64,000 bases of DNA from Parvularcula sp964556115 (GCA_964556115.1 CAZKVC010000004.1:124001-188000); one strand, 5' to 3'; shown: positions 34,123 to 43,587, counted from the stretch's first letter. The notes: generated by a model not told the origin, from the letters alone. Numbers and translations are program-made.

Positions 34123-35784
34123 ATGAGTGCGACTGACCGCGTCATTCATCATGAAGGTGCTCACGCCGAGCACGACCACAAACCGGGTTTCTTCGTTCGT
34201 TGGTTCTTCTCCACGAACCACAAGGACATCGGCATTCTCTATCTGATCTTCGCCATTCTCGCCGGCATTGTCGGCGGTGCGATGTCGGGCCTGATGCGCT
34301 GGGAACTCATGGAGCCCGGCATCACCGTGCTCACCAACTTCACCACGGGTACGCCCGAGGAGCAGATCGAGAGCGCCAAGAACTTCTACAATGTGCTTAT
34401 CACCTATCACGGCCTGATCATGATCTTCTTCATGGTCATGCCCGCTCTGATCGGTGGTTTCGGCAACTTCTTCGTTCCCATCATGATCGGCGCGCCTGAC
34501 ATGGCGTTCCCGCGCATGAACAACATCTCGTTCTGGCTCTACGGCGCATCGGCGACCCTTCTCGGTCTGTCCATGCTGGCGCCGGGATACGGTTCGGAGC
34601 TCGGTTACGGCGGGGGCTGGGTGCTCTACCCGCCGCTTTCGACGGTGACCCGCGGTCCTGCGATGGACCTCCTGATCGTCTCGCTGCACCTTGCCGGTGT
34701 CAGCTCGATCCTGGGCGCGATCAACTTCATCACCACCATCTTCAACATGCGTGCGCCGGGCATGACCCTGCACAAGATGCCGCTCTTCGCGTGGGCGGTG
34801 CTCGTGACGGCGTTCCTCCTGGTGCTGTCGCTTCCGGTTCTCGCCGGCGCGATCACCATGCTGCTGACCGACCGCATGTTCGGCACCGCGTTCTTCGATG
34901 CGGCGCGGGGCGGTGACCCGGTCCTCTACCAGCACCTCTTCTGGTTCTTCGGTCACCCGGAGGTCTACATCCTGATCCTGCCGGCCTTCGGCATCATCAG
35001 CCATATCATCTCGACCTTCTCCAAAAAGCCCGTCTTCGGCTATCTCGGCATGGCCTACGCCATGGTCGCGATCGGCTTCATCGGCTTCATCGTCTGGGCG
35101 CACCACATGTATACGGTGGGTCTTTCGGTCGACATGAAAGCCTATTTCGTGGCGGCGACGATGGTCATTGCGGTACCGACAGGCATCAAGATCTTCTCGT
35201 GGATCGCGACGATGTGGGGCGGGTCGATCGACTTCAAGGTCCCTATGCTCTGGGCCGTGGGCTTCGTCTTCCTGTTCACCGTTGGCGGTGTGACAGGCGT
35301 GGTGCTCGCCAATGCCGGCATCGACCACTATTTCCACGACACCTACTACGTGGTCGCGCACTTCCACTACGTGCTCAGCCTGGGTGCCGTGTTCGCCATC
35401 TTCGCGGCTTGGTACTACTGGCACGAGAAGATGTTCGGCGTGAAATACAACGAGCTGCTGGGTCAGCTGCACTTCTGGATCATGTTCATCGGTGTGAACC
35501 TGATCTTCTTCCCGCAGCACTTCCTCGGGCTTCAAGGCATGCCGCGTCGTTACATCGACTATCCGGAAGGCTTCGCCTATTGGAACGAGATTTCGACCTA
35601 TGGCTACGTCATCACCATGATCGCCATGATCATCTGGTTCGTGGCGCTGCTGCAGGCCTTCTTCTTCGGAAGGAAGGGCGTTGCCGAGGCCAATCCGTGG
35701 GGCGAAGGAGCAACGACCCTCGAATGGACCCTGCCAAGCCCGCCGCCCTACCACCAGTTCAACGAACTGCCGAAGATCCACTAA
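34123..35784 (+). CDS. ctaD: Cytochrome c oxidase subunit I (aa3)
   Basis: The 553-residue, twelve-helix protein has FGHPEVYI (CuB His and cross-linked Tyr), VWAHHMY (CuB His pair) and HFHYVL (haem ligands). It is an A-type proton-pumping oxidase that reduces oxygen to water. The N-terminus is His-rich (HHEGAHAEHDHK). A second, diverged subunit I lies at 12.2-14.7 kb. Confidence 0.97.
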   Translation: MSATDRVIHHEGAHAEHDHKPGFFVRWFFSTNHKDIGILYLIFAILAGIVGGAMSGLMRWELMEPGITVLTNFTTGTPEEQIESAKNFYNVLITYHGLIMIFFMVMPALIGGFGNFFVPIMIGAPDMAFPRMNNISFWLYGASATLLGLSMLAPGYGSELGYGGGWVLYPPLSTVTRGPAMDLLIVSLHLAGVSSILGAINFITTIFNMRAPGMTLHKMPLFAWAVLVTAFLLVLSLPVLAGAITMLLTDRMFGTAFFDAARGGDPVLYQHLFWFFGHPEVYILILPAFGIISHIISTFSKKPVFGYLGMAYAMVAIGFIGFIVWAHHMYTVGLSVDMKAYFVAATMVIAVPTGIKIFSWIATMWGGSIDFKVPMLWAVGFVFLFTVGGVTGVVLANAGIDHYFHDTYYVVAHFHYVLSLGAVFAIFAAWYYWHEKMFGVKYNELLGQLHFWIMFIGVNLIFFPQHFLGLQGMPRRYIDYPEGFAYWNEISTYGYVITMIAMIIWFVALLQAFFFGRKGVAEANPWGEGATTLEWTLPSPPPYHQFNELPKIH

Positions 35785-35837
35785 GGATCTTCGGGGCTCC
35801 TCCCACGGGGCTTCACCCTGCGGCATGACGAACAACA

Positions 35838-35874
35838 AAGGCGCCGCGCTCTTGATATCAGGGCGCGGCGCTTT
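35838..35874 (+). terminator. Candidate hairpin between ctaD and ctaB
   Basis: GCGCCGCGC (35841-35849) pairs perfectly with GCGCGGCGC (35863-35871), extendable to 12 pairs with flanking AAG/TTT. The loop is 13 bases and the T run is only three, so it could terminate, attenuate or stabilise the ctaCD transcript end ahead of ctaB. Confidence 0.5.
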
Positions 35875-35909
35875 GATGTAACCGCTACCAAGCTGGCCGA
35901 AGCGAGACG

Positions 35910-36830
35910 ATGACCGATAGCCTGACCCAGACCCACGGTACCGACCTGCCTGCGCATCTTCTGGCGGAGCCGCGCGATTACGCGGCCCTCCTGAAGCCGA
36001 GGGTGATGAGCCTGTCGATCTTCACCGCGCTTGTGGGCATGGTCGCCGCACCCGGTACGGTCGCGAACTGGGGCCTCGCGATCTTGTCAGTGATTGCGAT
36101 CGCTCTCGGGGCCGGGGCCTCAGCGGCCCTGAACATGTGGTGGGACGCCGATATCGACGGCAAGATGAGCCGTACAGCCGCCCGCCCCATCCCTTCCGGC
36201 AAGGTCCCGCCAGCTGAAGCTTTCGGCCTCGGCATTGTCCTTTCCGGCCTGTCGGTCTGGCTCCTCGCCTTGGCGGGCGGGTACCTCGCCGCTGGTCTCC
36301 TTGCGATCACGATCGGCTTCTACGTCGTCGTCTATTCGATGTTCCTGAAGCGGCGAACGCCGCAGAACATCGTCATCGGCGGCGCTGCGGGCGCCCTTCC
36401 ACCCGTGGTAGGCTATGCAGCGGTCACGGGCACTGTGCCCTTCGAGGCCTGGGCGCTTTTCGCGCTGATCTTCGTCTGGACGCCGCCGCATTTCTGGGCG
36501 CTGAGCCTTCTCAAGAAAGAAGACTACGCCGCTGCCGGCATTCCCATGATGCCGAACGTCGCTGGCGATCAGTCCACCCGGGAACAGATCTTCGTTTACA
36601 GCCTTCTTCTCGTCGGCATGGCGCCGCTGCTCGTCATGCTGCCTCTGGCGGGATGGCTTTACGGCATCACCTCGATCGTTTTGGGGGCGGAGTTCCTGCG
36701 CCGGGCCTGGCTCTTGCGGCCCGAAGCCGAAAACAAGGGCGCCGGCGGCCTCTTCGGCTTTTCGATCCTCTACCTTTTCGCCCTCTTCGCGGCGCTCCTC
36801 ATTGAACACTGGGCAGGTTTCCATGGCTGA
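35910..36830 (+). CDS. ctaB: Protohaem IX farnesyltransferase
   Basis: The 306-residue UbiA-family membrane enzyme has about nine helices, the prenyl-diphosphate motif NMWWDADIDGKMSRT with RTAARPIPSG, and a second acidic region. It makes haem O from haem B, feeding CtaA at 4.7 kb. The stop overlaps the start of the small membrane gene (ATGGCTGA). Confidence 0.96.
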   Translation: MTDSLTQTHGTDLPAHLLAEPRDYAALLKPRVMSLSIFTALVGMVAAPGTVANWGLAILSVIAIALGAGASAALNMWWDADIDGKMSRTAARPIPSGKVPPAEAFGLGIVLSGLSVWLLALAGGYLAAGLLAITIGFYVVVYSMFLKRRTPQNIVIGGAAGALPPVVGYAAVTGTVPFEAWALFALIFVWTPPHFWALSLLKKEDYAAAGIPMMPNVAGDQSTREQIFVYSLLLVGMAPLLVMLPLAGWLYGITSIVLGAEFLRRAWLLRPEAENKGAGGLFGFSILYLFALFAALLIEHWAGFHG

Positions 36831-37026
36831 TCCGAAAGTCGATCCGGCATCGGCCCGCGAGGGTCTTCCGACTGGCGAGCATCACAGACAGAGCGACGCG
36901 GAGCGTCAGGCCCAGGGCCGCCGTAACATCGCCATCGCTCTGGCTGTCCTTGCATTCGTCATGCTGGTCTTCGCCACCACTGTTCTGCGCCTCTCACAGA
37001 ACCTGTCGGCGGGGACTGCAGCATGA
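36823..37026 (+). CDS. Small oxidase-assembly membrane protein (CoxF-like)
   Basis: The 67-residue protein has a charged N-terminal half (GEHHRQSDAERQAQGRR) and one membrane helix (IAIALAVLAFVMLVFATTV). It fills the usual place between ctaB and ctaG in alphaproteobacterial aa3 operons, where a CoxF-type gene occurs. It overlaps ctaB by 8 bases and ctaG by 4. Confidence 0.75.
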   Translation: MADPKVDPASAREGLPTGEHHRQSDAERQAQGRRNIAIALAVLAFVMLVFATTVLRLSQNLSAGTAA

Positions 37027-37592
37027 ACCCGAATGCACGCATTGCCTTTTCCGTAGTCGGCGTCGTCGCCTTCATGGTCGCCTTGAGCTTCGCGGCGGTG
37101 CCTCTCTACGACACGTTCTGCCGGGTCACGGGCTGGGGCGGCACCACCCAGGTCGCCGATGCCTCGGCCGACGAGGTCCTGAAGCGCAAGATCACCGTGC
37201 GCTTCGACGCTTCGACCGCCAGGGGTTTCCCTTGGGAATTCAAGCCCGAGCAGGTCAGCCAGACCCTGCGTATCGGCGAGACCGGGCTGGCCTATTACGA
37301 GGCTACCAACCTGTCCGACAAGCCTGTCATCGGCACGGCCAGTTTCAACGTCCAGCCTGCCAAGGCCGGGCTCTATTTCATGAAGGTCGAATGCTTCTGC
37401 TTCACCGAGCAGCGGCTGGAGCCGGGGGAGACGATGTCGATGCCGGTGACCTACTATATCGACCCTGAACTTGCCGACGAGAAGCGGCTGGACGATGTGC
37501 GCGAGATCACCCTCAGCTACACCTTCTACCGCAATGACGAGGCGGAGAAGCGCGAGGGGTTGGCAGACGGCCGCCTCGCTTCGGGTCAGTAA
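37023..37592 (+). CDS. ctaG: Cytochrome c oxidase assembly protein CtaG (Cox11 type)
   Basis: The 189-residue protein has one N-terminal membrane helix and a periplasmic immunoglobulin-like domain with the copper motif ECFCFTEQ (CxC). It inserts copper into the CuB site of subunit I. It overlaps the small membrane gene by 4 bases. The Cys in LYDTFCRVTGWGG is the third conserved Cys of the family. The usual operon continues with ctaE (subunit III), but here the next gene is convergent, so ctaE must lie elsewhere. Confidence 0.94.
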   Translation: MNPNARIAFSVVGVVAFMVALSFAAVPLYDTFCRVTGWGGTTQVADASADEVLKRKITVRFDASTARGFPWEFKPEQVSQTLRIGETGLAYYEATNLSDKPVIGTASFNVQPAKAGLYFMKVECFCFTEQRLEPGETMSMPVTYYIDPELADEKRLDDVREITLSYTFYRNDEAEKREGLADGRLASGQ

Positions 37593-37610
37593 GCCTTCAG
37601 GGTCCGGACC

Positions 37611-38114
37611 CTAGTCCTCGAACATCGCGAATGCTGGCGCATAGACCGCTTCACCGCCGCGCGGCGCTTCGTCATCGTCGAGCACTGCCATCATGAAATG
37701 GGGCCCCGCATAGGGAGACTGGAACTTCGACGCGGCTTCGGCCTCGAAGCCGAAGCGCTCGTAGAACGAAGGCTCGCCTAGAAGGAAAACCGCTGTCTGA
37801 TCGTTGACGAGTGCGAGGGCCAGCCCGCTTTCGATGAGGCTCGATGCGATCCCGAGGCGCTGTTTGTCCGTCGCCGTGGCGACCGGGCCTAGCCCGAGAG
37901 TTTTGTCCGGACGGCTCATCGACGACATCATCAGATAGCCGAGCACCATCCCCTCGCTATCCGCGACAAGCTCGATCACCGCATCGCCATCGGCGCGCAG
38001 CTTTCGAACCAGCCGGGCCTCGGCATCGGTATCGAAGACCTCTTGAAGAAGAGCGTTGACTGCCGCTTCGTCGCCAGCCTCATAGGGGCGGATTTCCCAG
38101 TCGATCTCGCTCAT
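37611..38114 (-). CDS. GNAT-family N-acetyltransferase
   Basis: The 167-residue protein has the GNAT fold: IRPYEAGDEAAV start, the acetyl-CoA loop region DKQRLGIASSLIESGL (Q-x-x-G-x-A-like) and the FYERFGFEAE end seen in this subgroup. The substrate is unknown. It is coupled to sufE by ATGA overlap. A perfect palindrome AGGGTCCGGACCCT sits between its stop and the convergent ctaG. Confidence 0.82.
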   Translation of the reverse strand: MSEIDWEIRPYEAGDEAAVNALLQEVFDTDAEARLVRKLRADGDAVIELVADSEGMVLGYLMMSSMSRPDKTLGLGPVATATDKQRLGIASSLIESGLALALVNDQTAVFLLGEPSFYERFGFEAEAASKFQSPYAGPHFMMAVLDDDEAPRGGEAVYAPAFAMFED

Positions 38115-38518
38115 GCCGCCTCGTCCTTGATCCGGCCGATCATGCTGACCACGCCGTTCGAGCGCTGGGGGGTGATGTGCTCCTGCAGCTCGAGCTCCGC
38201 CAGCTTCGCCTGGGCGTCGATCTTCTGGATCTCCTCTTTGCTACGGCCCGAAAAGAGGGCGATCATCAGGCCGACGAGGCCCTTGACGATCGCCGCATCG
38301 CTGTCGCCGCGAAAGCGGACCGCCTGATCCAGTTCATCGAAGACCAGCCAGACCTGGCTGGCGCAGCCGCGCACCTTGTTCGCTTCGCTGCGTTCGTCGT
38401 CGCTCAGCGGCGGCAGGCGTCTGCCCAGGTCGATGATGTAGCGGTACTTTTCGTCCCAATCGTCGATGAAGGCGAAGTCGTCGGCGATGGTTTCGAAGTC
38501 GGGGAGGCTGTCGGTCAT
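38111..38518 (-). CDS. sufE: Cysteine desulfuration protein SufE
   Basis: The 135-residue protein has the SufE core with sulfur-accepting Cys52 in KVRGCASQVW and LIALFSGRSKEEI. It takes persulfide sulfur from SufS and passes it on to Fe-S assembly. The rest of the suf operon is not in the window. Its stop overlaps the acetyltransferase start. Confidence 0.93.
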   Translation of the reverse strand: MTDSLPDFETIADDFAFIDDWDEKYRYIIDLGRRLPPLSDDERSEANKVRGCASQVWLVFDELDQAVRFRGDSDAAIVKGLVGLMIALFSGRSKEEIQKIDAQAKLAELELQEHITPQRSNGVVSMIGRIKDEAA

Positions 38519-38528
38519 GGCATGCCCA

Positions 38529-38569
38529 TAAAAAGGAACGGGCGCCCTGACCAGAGGTCAGAAGCGCCC
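38529..38569 (-). terminator. Rho-independent terminator ahead of sufE
   Basis: On the minus strand GGGCGC/GCGCCC and CTGACC/GGTCAG form a long stem broken by a short internal loop, with a 3-base apical loop. It is followed by GTTCCTTTTTAT, whose T run suits an intrinsic terminator for the exported-protein gene at 38.6-39.6 kb. Confidence 0.6.
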
Positions 38570-38604
38570 GCCAACCGGTTGCCCTGCCGGTAAAGGTTTC
38601 AGGC

Positions 38605-39561
38605 TCAGGTGCCGGCGGCACCGGCGCCAGCGGGCCAGCCGACGCAGCTCGAGATGTCGTTCAGCGCATGCTGGCCAAGGCAGAACGCCTCTTCATAGGG
38701 TGTGCGCGTCGCCGCGATGCACTGGGCCAGATTCATCTTGGCGCTGGAGAAGCAACGCTCCGACTTCTTCGAGGTGCCGAAGGAAGCGAGATGCGACTGG
38801 GTGGCGGTGTCCATGGTGTAGTGCGCACCGACGATCAGCGCCTTGGTGATGACCGTACCGGCCCGGGCGGTTGGGTTCAGCGGTGCGCTAACACCGGCCC
38901 AGTTGTCCGACCAGCTCGAATGCGACGCGAGGGTTGGGCGGATAGCGCCGTGCTTGCCGCGCTGACTCTCACGACCGCTATAGTTCGCCCAGTCACGCTT
39001 GGCGGCATAGGAGAGGGCGCTGTTGACGCGCTGCATGCCAGCAAGGGCGAGCTCGCGACGCGCCCAGGGTTCCTTCTGCATGTCGTAAGCAGAGGCGATG
39101 AAGGCGTCGCCCATCTCACGCAGACGGGCGGAATCATTGGTCGCGACCGTCATGATGCGCTTCACGGCCTGCTCGGCGCCCGGAATGTTCCGGATCATGG
39201 CCGGATTGCTCTCGAGCTCTTCCAGGAAAGCTTCCCTGGAGCGGCGCGATTTCATGCGCTGCTCGATCTCACTGGCGAAGGCCGGGGTGTCGGCGGCCAC
39301 CATGGCGGCATAGGCCACCCAGGCTCCGGCAAGCGCCCGGTTGTCGTAGCTCGCCAGGCGGTTGTGCGCCTCACGCATGCCTTGCGCGTCGCCTGGCACG
39401 ACGGCGGCGACGGCAGAGACATCGTCGCGGAACTGCACATAAGGCTGCGCCGCCATCTCCACGAGCTTTGCGCCTTTCACGACGCCGTCTGCGGCAGTGG
39501 CCGTACCGAGGGCCATGACCGAGGCCAGCAGGCCAGCGGCCATCCGTTTTCCGAGCGACAT
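38605..39561 (-). CDS. Exported protein of unknown function
   Basis: The 318-residue protein has a signal peptide (MSLGKRMAAGLLASVMALGTATA) and a mainly helical mature part. The C-terminal 60 residues hold three to four Cys (SERCFSSA, AQCIAA, EAFCLGQH, SSCVGWP), likely disulfide-bonded in the periplasm. I do not recognise the family. ATG 39561 fits the signal peptide. It has its own terminator downstream and stands apart from sufE. Confidence 0.65.
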   Translation of the reverse strand: MSLGKRMAAGLLASVMALGTATAADGVVKGAKLVEMAAQPYVQFRDDVSAVAAVVPGDAQGMREAHNRLASYDNRALAGAWVAYAAMVAADTPAFASEIEQRMKSRRSREAFLEELESNPAMIRNIPGAEQAVKRIMTVATNDSARLREMGDAFIASAYDMQKEPWARRELALAGMQRVNSALSYAAKRDWANYSGRESQRGKHGAIRPTLASHSSWSDNWAGVSAPLNPTARAGTVITKALIVGAHYTMDTATQSHLASFGTSKKSERCFSSAKMNLAQCIAATRTPYEEAFCLGQHALNDISSCVGWPAGAGAAGT

Positions 39562-39762
39562 ACGGCTCTCTCCAAAAGGCTGATTTCTGTTCCTATATCG
39601 CACGGAACCCCTCGGGCCCAACTGACCATTCGGAAGTCTCGGCGACTGATATGCACGATGATACATTTTTCGGCTCCCACCAACGGGTCCTCACACCCTG
39701 TCCTTATCGTCATGGTGGCGCCGTTCAGGAAAGTTTAAGCCCCCAGGCCCTAGCGTTAACCC

Positions 39763-40944
39763 ATGCATGCGATTCCCCGGACAATTGATGCCATGACGCC
39801 TGAAAGCCTGATGAACCAAGGCTCCCAGCGGCGTCCGGCCGTCTGTCGGCTGGAGCAGGATTCGCGCGGAACGATTCTTCACGCTTCGGTAGAAGCGGCA
39901 GGGTTGTTCCGGACCGATAGCGACAATCTGCGCGGCCTGCGCCTGACCGACCTTGTCGTCGCGCGCGCGCACCCGGCGATGCTCGATGCCGTCAGCGAGG
40001 CGGCGCAGTGCGGCGAGGCCGACGTGCAGCTTCCTCTTCGGCAAGGTGCCGCCATGCGTTTCGGGCGGTTTCGCATCCGCCGGATGGGCGATGGCGGCTT
40101 TGTCACCAAACTGATCGGCAGTGACCGGGAGATGCCCGAGGCGCGCAACGACAACCCGGCGGACGAAAGCCCGAACGAGGCGGACCGGCTGGCCAATGTC
40201 AGCCATGAGATTCGCACGCCGCTGAACGCTGTGATCGGCTTCGCCGATGCCCTCCGGCAGGAGAGCTTCGGCCCCTTGGGTGACCGGCGCTACCGCGACT
40301 ATGCGCAGCTCATCCAGGAAAGCGGCCAGCATGTTCTGGAACTCGTCAACGACCTTCTCGACCTCTCCAAGGCCGAGGCGAACAAGGTCGAGGTCGAACG
40401 CGAGACAGTGGACCTGCGCACGCTGATCGAACGCTGCTCGGCAACCATGCAGCTCGAAGCGGAAAGAGCGGGGCTCGAACTCGACACGATCATCGCGCCT
40501 TCCGTGGGCCAGGGGCGGATCGATCCGAAGATCCTTCGTCAGGTGCTCCTGAACCTTCTGAGCAACGCTCTCAAATTCACCGAGCGCGGCACGGTGTCCG
40601 TGATCGCGCGGGTTCTCGACGGGCGGCTCGTGGTCACCGTTTCCGATACCGGCGTGGGGATGAGCGCGGACGATCTGGCCCGCATCGGCCAGCGTTATGT
40701 CCAGGCGCGCGAAGCCGGGGTGCGCGGCGCCCGGGGAACGGGGCTTGGCCTTGCCCTCAGCCGGGCCCTCACGACAGCTCATGGCGGAAGGCTCGACATC
40801 GAGTCGCAAGCCGGCTCGGGCACTACGGTGACCCTGACTCTGCCGATCAGCGGCAGCGATCATCTCCCGCGCTACCGCCGTGCGGCGGGACCGGAGGCCG
40901 GCTCCGTTCTTGCCTTTCCCAACCGTCCCCGCCACGCAGGCTGA
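39763..40944 (+). CDS. Histidine kinase with PleC/DivJ-like core
   Basis: The 393-residue protein has a PAS-like N-terminal domain (about residues 25-115), a dimerisation domain with His148 in NVSHEIRTPLNAVIGF, the stretch FGPLGDRRYRDYAQLI and SGQHVLELVNDLLDLSKAEA shared with PleC/DivJ/PdhS kinases, and a catalytic domain (N box NLLSNALKF, G boxes DTGVGM and GTGLGLAL). It has no membrane segment, so it is cytosolic. It is directly followed by the DUF1491 gene. The partner regulator is not in the window. Confidence 0.86.
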   Translation: MHAIPRTIDAMTPESLMNQGSQRRPAVCRLEQDSRGTILHASVEAAGLFRTDSDNLRGLRLTDLVVARAHPAMLDAVSEAAQCGEADVQLPLRQGAAMRFGRFRIRRMGDGGFVTKLIGSDREMPEARNDNPADESPNEADRLANVSHEIRTPLNAVIGFADALRQESFGPLGDRRYRDYAQLIQESGQHVLELVNDLLDLSKAEANKVEVERETVDLRTLIERCSATMQLEAERAGLELDTIIAPSVGQGRIDPKILRQVLLNLLSNALKFTERGTVSVIARVLDGRLVVTVSDTGVGMSADDLARIGQRYVQAREAGVRGARGTGLGLALSRALTTAHGGRLDIESQAGSGTTVTLTLPISGSDHLPRYRRAAGPEAGSVLAFPNRPRHAG

Positions 40945-41280
40945 ATGCCGCCGCGCCTTCGCAGTGATGTCCAGATCAGCGCCCTGCGCCGCAGTCTCGA
41001 GGCGGAGGGGCTCTTCGTCTCGGTCGTCTATCGCGGGCACGAAGAAGGCGGGATGATCTTCCTCATCTGGATCCACCGCGGCGAGGCGATGGTCTTTTCC
41101 GAGACGGTCGAGGGCGAAGAGCGGCGCTGGCGCCGCACCACCGAAGCTCCGGTCCCCGAAACCGAGGCCGAAGCCATGCTGCGGGGCGAGCGGAATTTTG
41201 ATCCGGATCTCTGGGTTCTGGAAGTCAGCGGTCCGATGGATGCTGCCGACCGCGTGCTGCGGCCACTGCCGCCTTACTGA
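40945..41280 (+). CDS. DUF1491 family protein
   Basis: The 111-residue soluble protein shows the DUF1491 pattern VQISALRRSLEAEG ... VVYRGHEEGGMIFLIW ... ERRWRR ... RNFDPDLWVLEV. The family is alphaproteobacterial and of unknown function. The start abuts the kinase stop without a gap, so the two are co-transcribed. It is convergent with PBP1A, the stops adjoining. Confidence 0.85.
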   Translation: MPPRLRSDVQISALRRSLEAEGLFVSVVYRGHEEGGMIFLIWIHRGEAMVFSETVEGEERRWRRTTEAPVPETEAEAMLRGERNFDPDLWVLEVSGPMDAADRVLRPLPPY

Positions 41281-43485
41281 TCAGCGTCCGCCATTCTCTT
41301 CCGGCGGGACCACCCGGCCGGTCACCTGTTCGCCCCCCAACGGCGCCGGACGACCGGGCGCGCGGCGGATCTGCGCATCACCGGTGACGACCTCACCTTC
41401 CACCTGATCGCTACGGGCCGGGGGCTCTCTGTTTTCGCGGCTGAGGATGTTTCGGATGCTGTCGAAGAGGCCCGGCGAGCGGTAGCGCCGCGACCCGTAG
41501 GCATGGCCCGTGAGGTCGTTCTTGAGCGCAGCGTAGGTTGCCGAAAGATCCCACAGCTGCGGGTCGTAAGCTTCGTAGGTCTCGCCCAGCGGAAGGGGTT
41601 CGAGCGCCTGCGCCTCGTGGGCGGTGGCCATGAAGGCCTGCCAGATCCTCGCGGGGTAGGTGGCGCCGGAGACGTCATCCATCTCGCGGTTCTCATCGTT
41701 GCCGACCCAGACCCCCGCCGTCATGTGCGCCGAGTATCCGACGAACCAGGCATCGCGCCAGCCATTGGTGGTGCCGGTCTTGCCAGCGACTTCGTGGCCC
41801 TCGATGCGGGCCGCCCGACCCGTGCCGTTCTCTGTCACAGAATGCAGGAGGTCGGTCATCTGCGCGGCGCTGCGGGCACTGACCACCTGGGGCGGCGCCT
41901 CGTGCTTGTGGGTGTAGAGCTCACGCCCCAGCCTGTCGCGCACCTCGAGGATCACATGCGGCTCAGGCGCGAAGCCACCATGGGCGAAGGGCATGTAGGC
42001 CTTGGTCAGCTCGAAGGGGGTCACTTCGAAACTGCCGAGGGCGAGGGATGGGTGCGGCGCCATCCGGCTGGTGAGACCCATGCGCCGGGCGGTCGCGATC
42101 ACCTCGTCCCGGCCCACCGCCTCGGTCACCTGCACGGTCGAGGTGTTGGAGGAGCGGGCGAGCGCCTCGCGCATCCGGTGCGGGCCGATGAAGCGCTCCT
42201 TGTAATTGGTCGGCTGCCAGCCATCGACCTGCAGGGGCCGGTCGATCAGCACCGTGTCCTGATCGAAGCCCGCTTCGAGAGCGGCGAGGAAGATGAAGGG
42301 CTTGAAGGCCGAGCCCGGCTGGCGCCTGGCCTGGGTGGCGCGGTTGAACTGGCTGTCGCGGTAGCTCCGCCCACCGATCATGGCGACAATGCCCCCGGTC
42401 CTGTCGAAGGCAACGAGCGCCGCTTCCTCGGCACCCTTCGTCCCGGCAATCTCCGCACCAAGCTCCGCCGTGACGGCGGCTTCGGCAGCGCGCTGGCTTT
42501 CGGGGTGGAGAGTGGTTCGCACCACCACGTCCCGCTCGAGATCCGGCAGGAGCCGCTTGAGCTCGGCGGCGACGTGGTCGAGGAAATGGCCATCCGCGTC
42601 ATGGGCGTTCCGCAAGGCGAGGGGCGGCGGGAACATCACCGCCATCTTCGCGGTCAGATCGTCGATCTTCCCCGCCTCGACGAGATTGCCGATGACTTCG
42701 TGGCTGCGGGCGAGCGCGCCTTCGTAATTGCTGCTGGGCGCAAGCTGCGAAGGTGCTTTGGGCAAACCGGCGAGGATTGCGGCCTCCGCCAGGGTCAGCT
42801 CCTGCGGCTTCTTCGAGAAATAGGCTTCCGACGCGGCACTGAGGCCGTAGGTGTTCGCGCCGAGATAGATGCGGTTGAGGTAGAGCTCGAGGATCTGCTC
42901 CTTCGAGAGCCGCGCTTCCAGCCAGAAGGCCAGATGCAGCTCCTCGAACTTGCGCTCGAAGCTCTGCTCGCCGGAGAGGAAGAGGTTCTTCACCAGCTGC
43001 TGGGTGATCGTGCTGCCGCCTTGCACCACGTTCCCGGCCTGCCAGTTGCGGACCGCCGCGCGGATCATCGCCGAAGGGTCGAAGCCCGGATGCTCGAAGA
43101 AGCGGCGATCCTCGGTGGCAAGGAAGCTGTCGGTGACGAAGCTCGGCAGCTCGTCGAGGCTGACCGCTTCGCCAAGGTCGCTTCCTCGCGCGCCGAGGCG
43201 TGTGCCGTCCGAGGCGAGGATCGTGATGTTGGGGTTGCGGCCCGCGGCCTGAAGATCGGTATCGCTGGCAGGGAAAAGCGAACGCGCCATCTCGCCGTTG
43301 AGAGCGAGAAGGGGGATGACCAGCGTCATCGCGCTCGACAGCACGACCCCGGTAGGGCGATAGACGAGCCTGCGCAGCCACCGGCCCCGCGGCACGGTGC
43401 GGCCGAGTGCGCCGAACCCTCGTCCGAACGCCGCCAGACCGGCTTTGAAATCGGTCAAAGCCTCTTTTGCGTATCGCTTCGCCAC
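41281..43485 (-). CDS. Bifunctional penicillin-binding protein 1A
   Basis: The 734-residue class A PBP has a membrane anchor near residues 45-62, a glycosyltransferase domain (ATEDRRFFEHPG, GGSTITQQLVKNL, KEQILELYLNRIYLG) and a transpeptidase domain with SxxK (GSAFKPF), SxN (SSNTS) and KTGTTNGWRDAWF. It polymerises and crosslinks peptidoglycan. GTG 43485 is preferred because AAGGGAG lies close upstream; the track continues to TTG 43527. The C-terminal tail (about 100 residues) is polar and disordered. Confidence 0.93.
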   Translation of the reverse strand: MAKRYAKEALTDFKAGLAAFGRGFGALGRTVPRGRWLRRLVYRPTGVVLSSAMTLVIPLLALNGEMARSLFPASDTDLQAAGRNPNITILASDGTRLGARGSDLGEAVSLDELPSFVTDSFLATEDRRFFEHPGFDPSAMIRAAVRNWQAGNVVQGGSTITQQLVKNLFLSGEQSFERKFEELHLAFWLEARLSKEQILELYLNRIYLGANTYGLSAASEAYFSKKPQELTLAEAAILAGLPKAPSQLAPSSNYEGALARSHEVIGNLVEAGKIDDLTAKMAVMFPPPLALRNAHDADGHFLDHVAAELKRLLPDLERDVVVRTTLHPESQRAAEAAVTAELGAEIAGTKGAEEAALVAFDRTGGIVAMIGGRSYRDSQFNRATQARRQPGSAFKPFIFLAALEAGFDQDTVLIDRPLQVDGWQPTNYKERFIGPHRMREALARSSNTSTVQVTEAVGRDEVIATARRMGLTSRMAPHPSLALGSFEVTPFELTKAYMPFAHGGFAPEPHVILEVRDRLGRELYTHKHEAPPQVVSARSAAQMTDLLHSVTENGTGRAARIEGHEVAGKTGTTNGWRDAWFVGYSAHMTAGVWVGNDENREMDDVSGATYPARIWQAFMATAHEAQALEPLPLGETYEAYDPQLWDLSATYAALKNDLTGHAYGSRRYRSPGLFDSIRNILSRENREPPARSDQVEGEVVTGDAQIRRAPGRPAPLGGEQVTGRVVPPEENGGR

Positions 43486-43587
43486 GCGCTCCCTTCGGAC
43501 ATGGAACTTTCCCTGTCCTGCCACCAACAGTCTAGCCTGCTCTTCGTCCCCGGGGGTGAACGAAGCACATTCGAGGCCGCAAATGGA

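Noticed and set aside
37599..37612. The perfect palindrome AGGGTCCGGACCCT between ctaG and the acetyltransferase gene
   Set aside because: It has no loop and no T run, and lies at a convergent junction. It may be a chance GC palindrome; no function is claimed.
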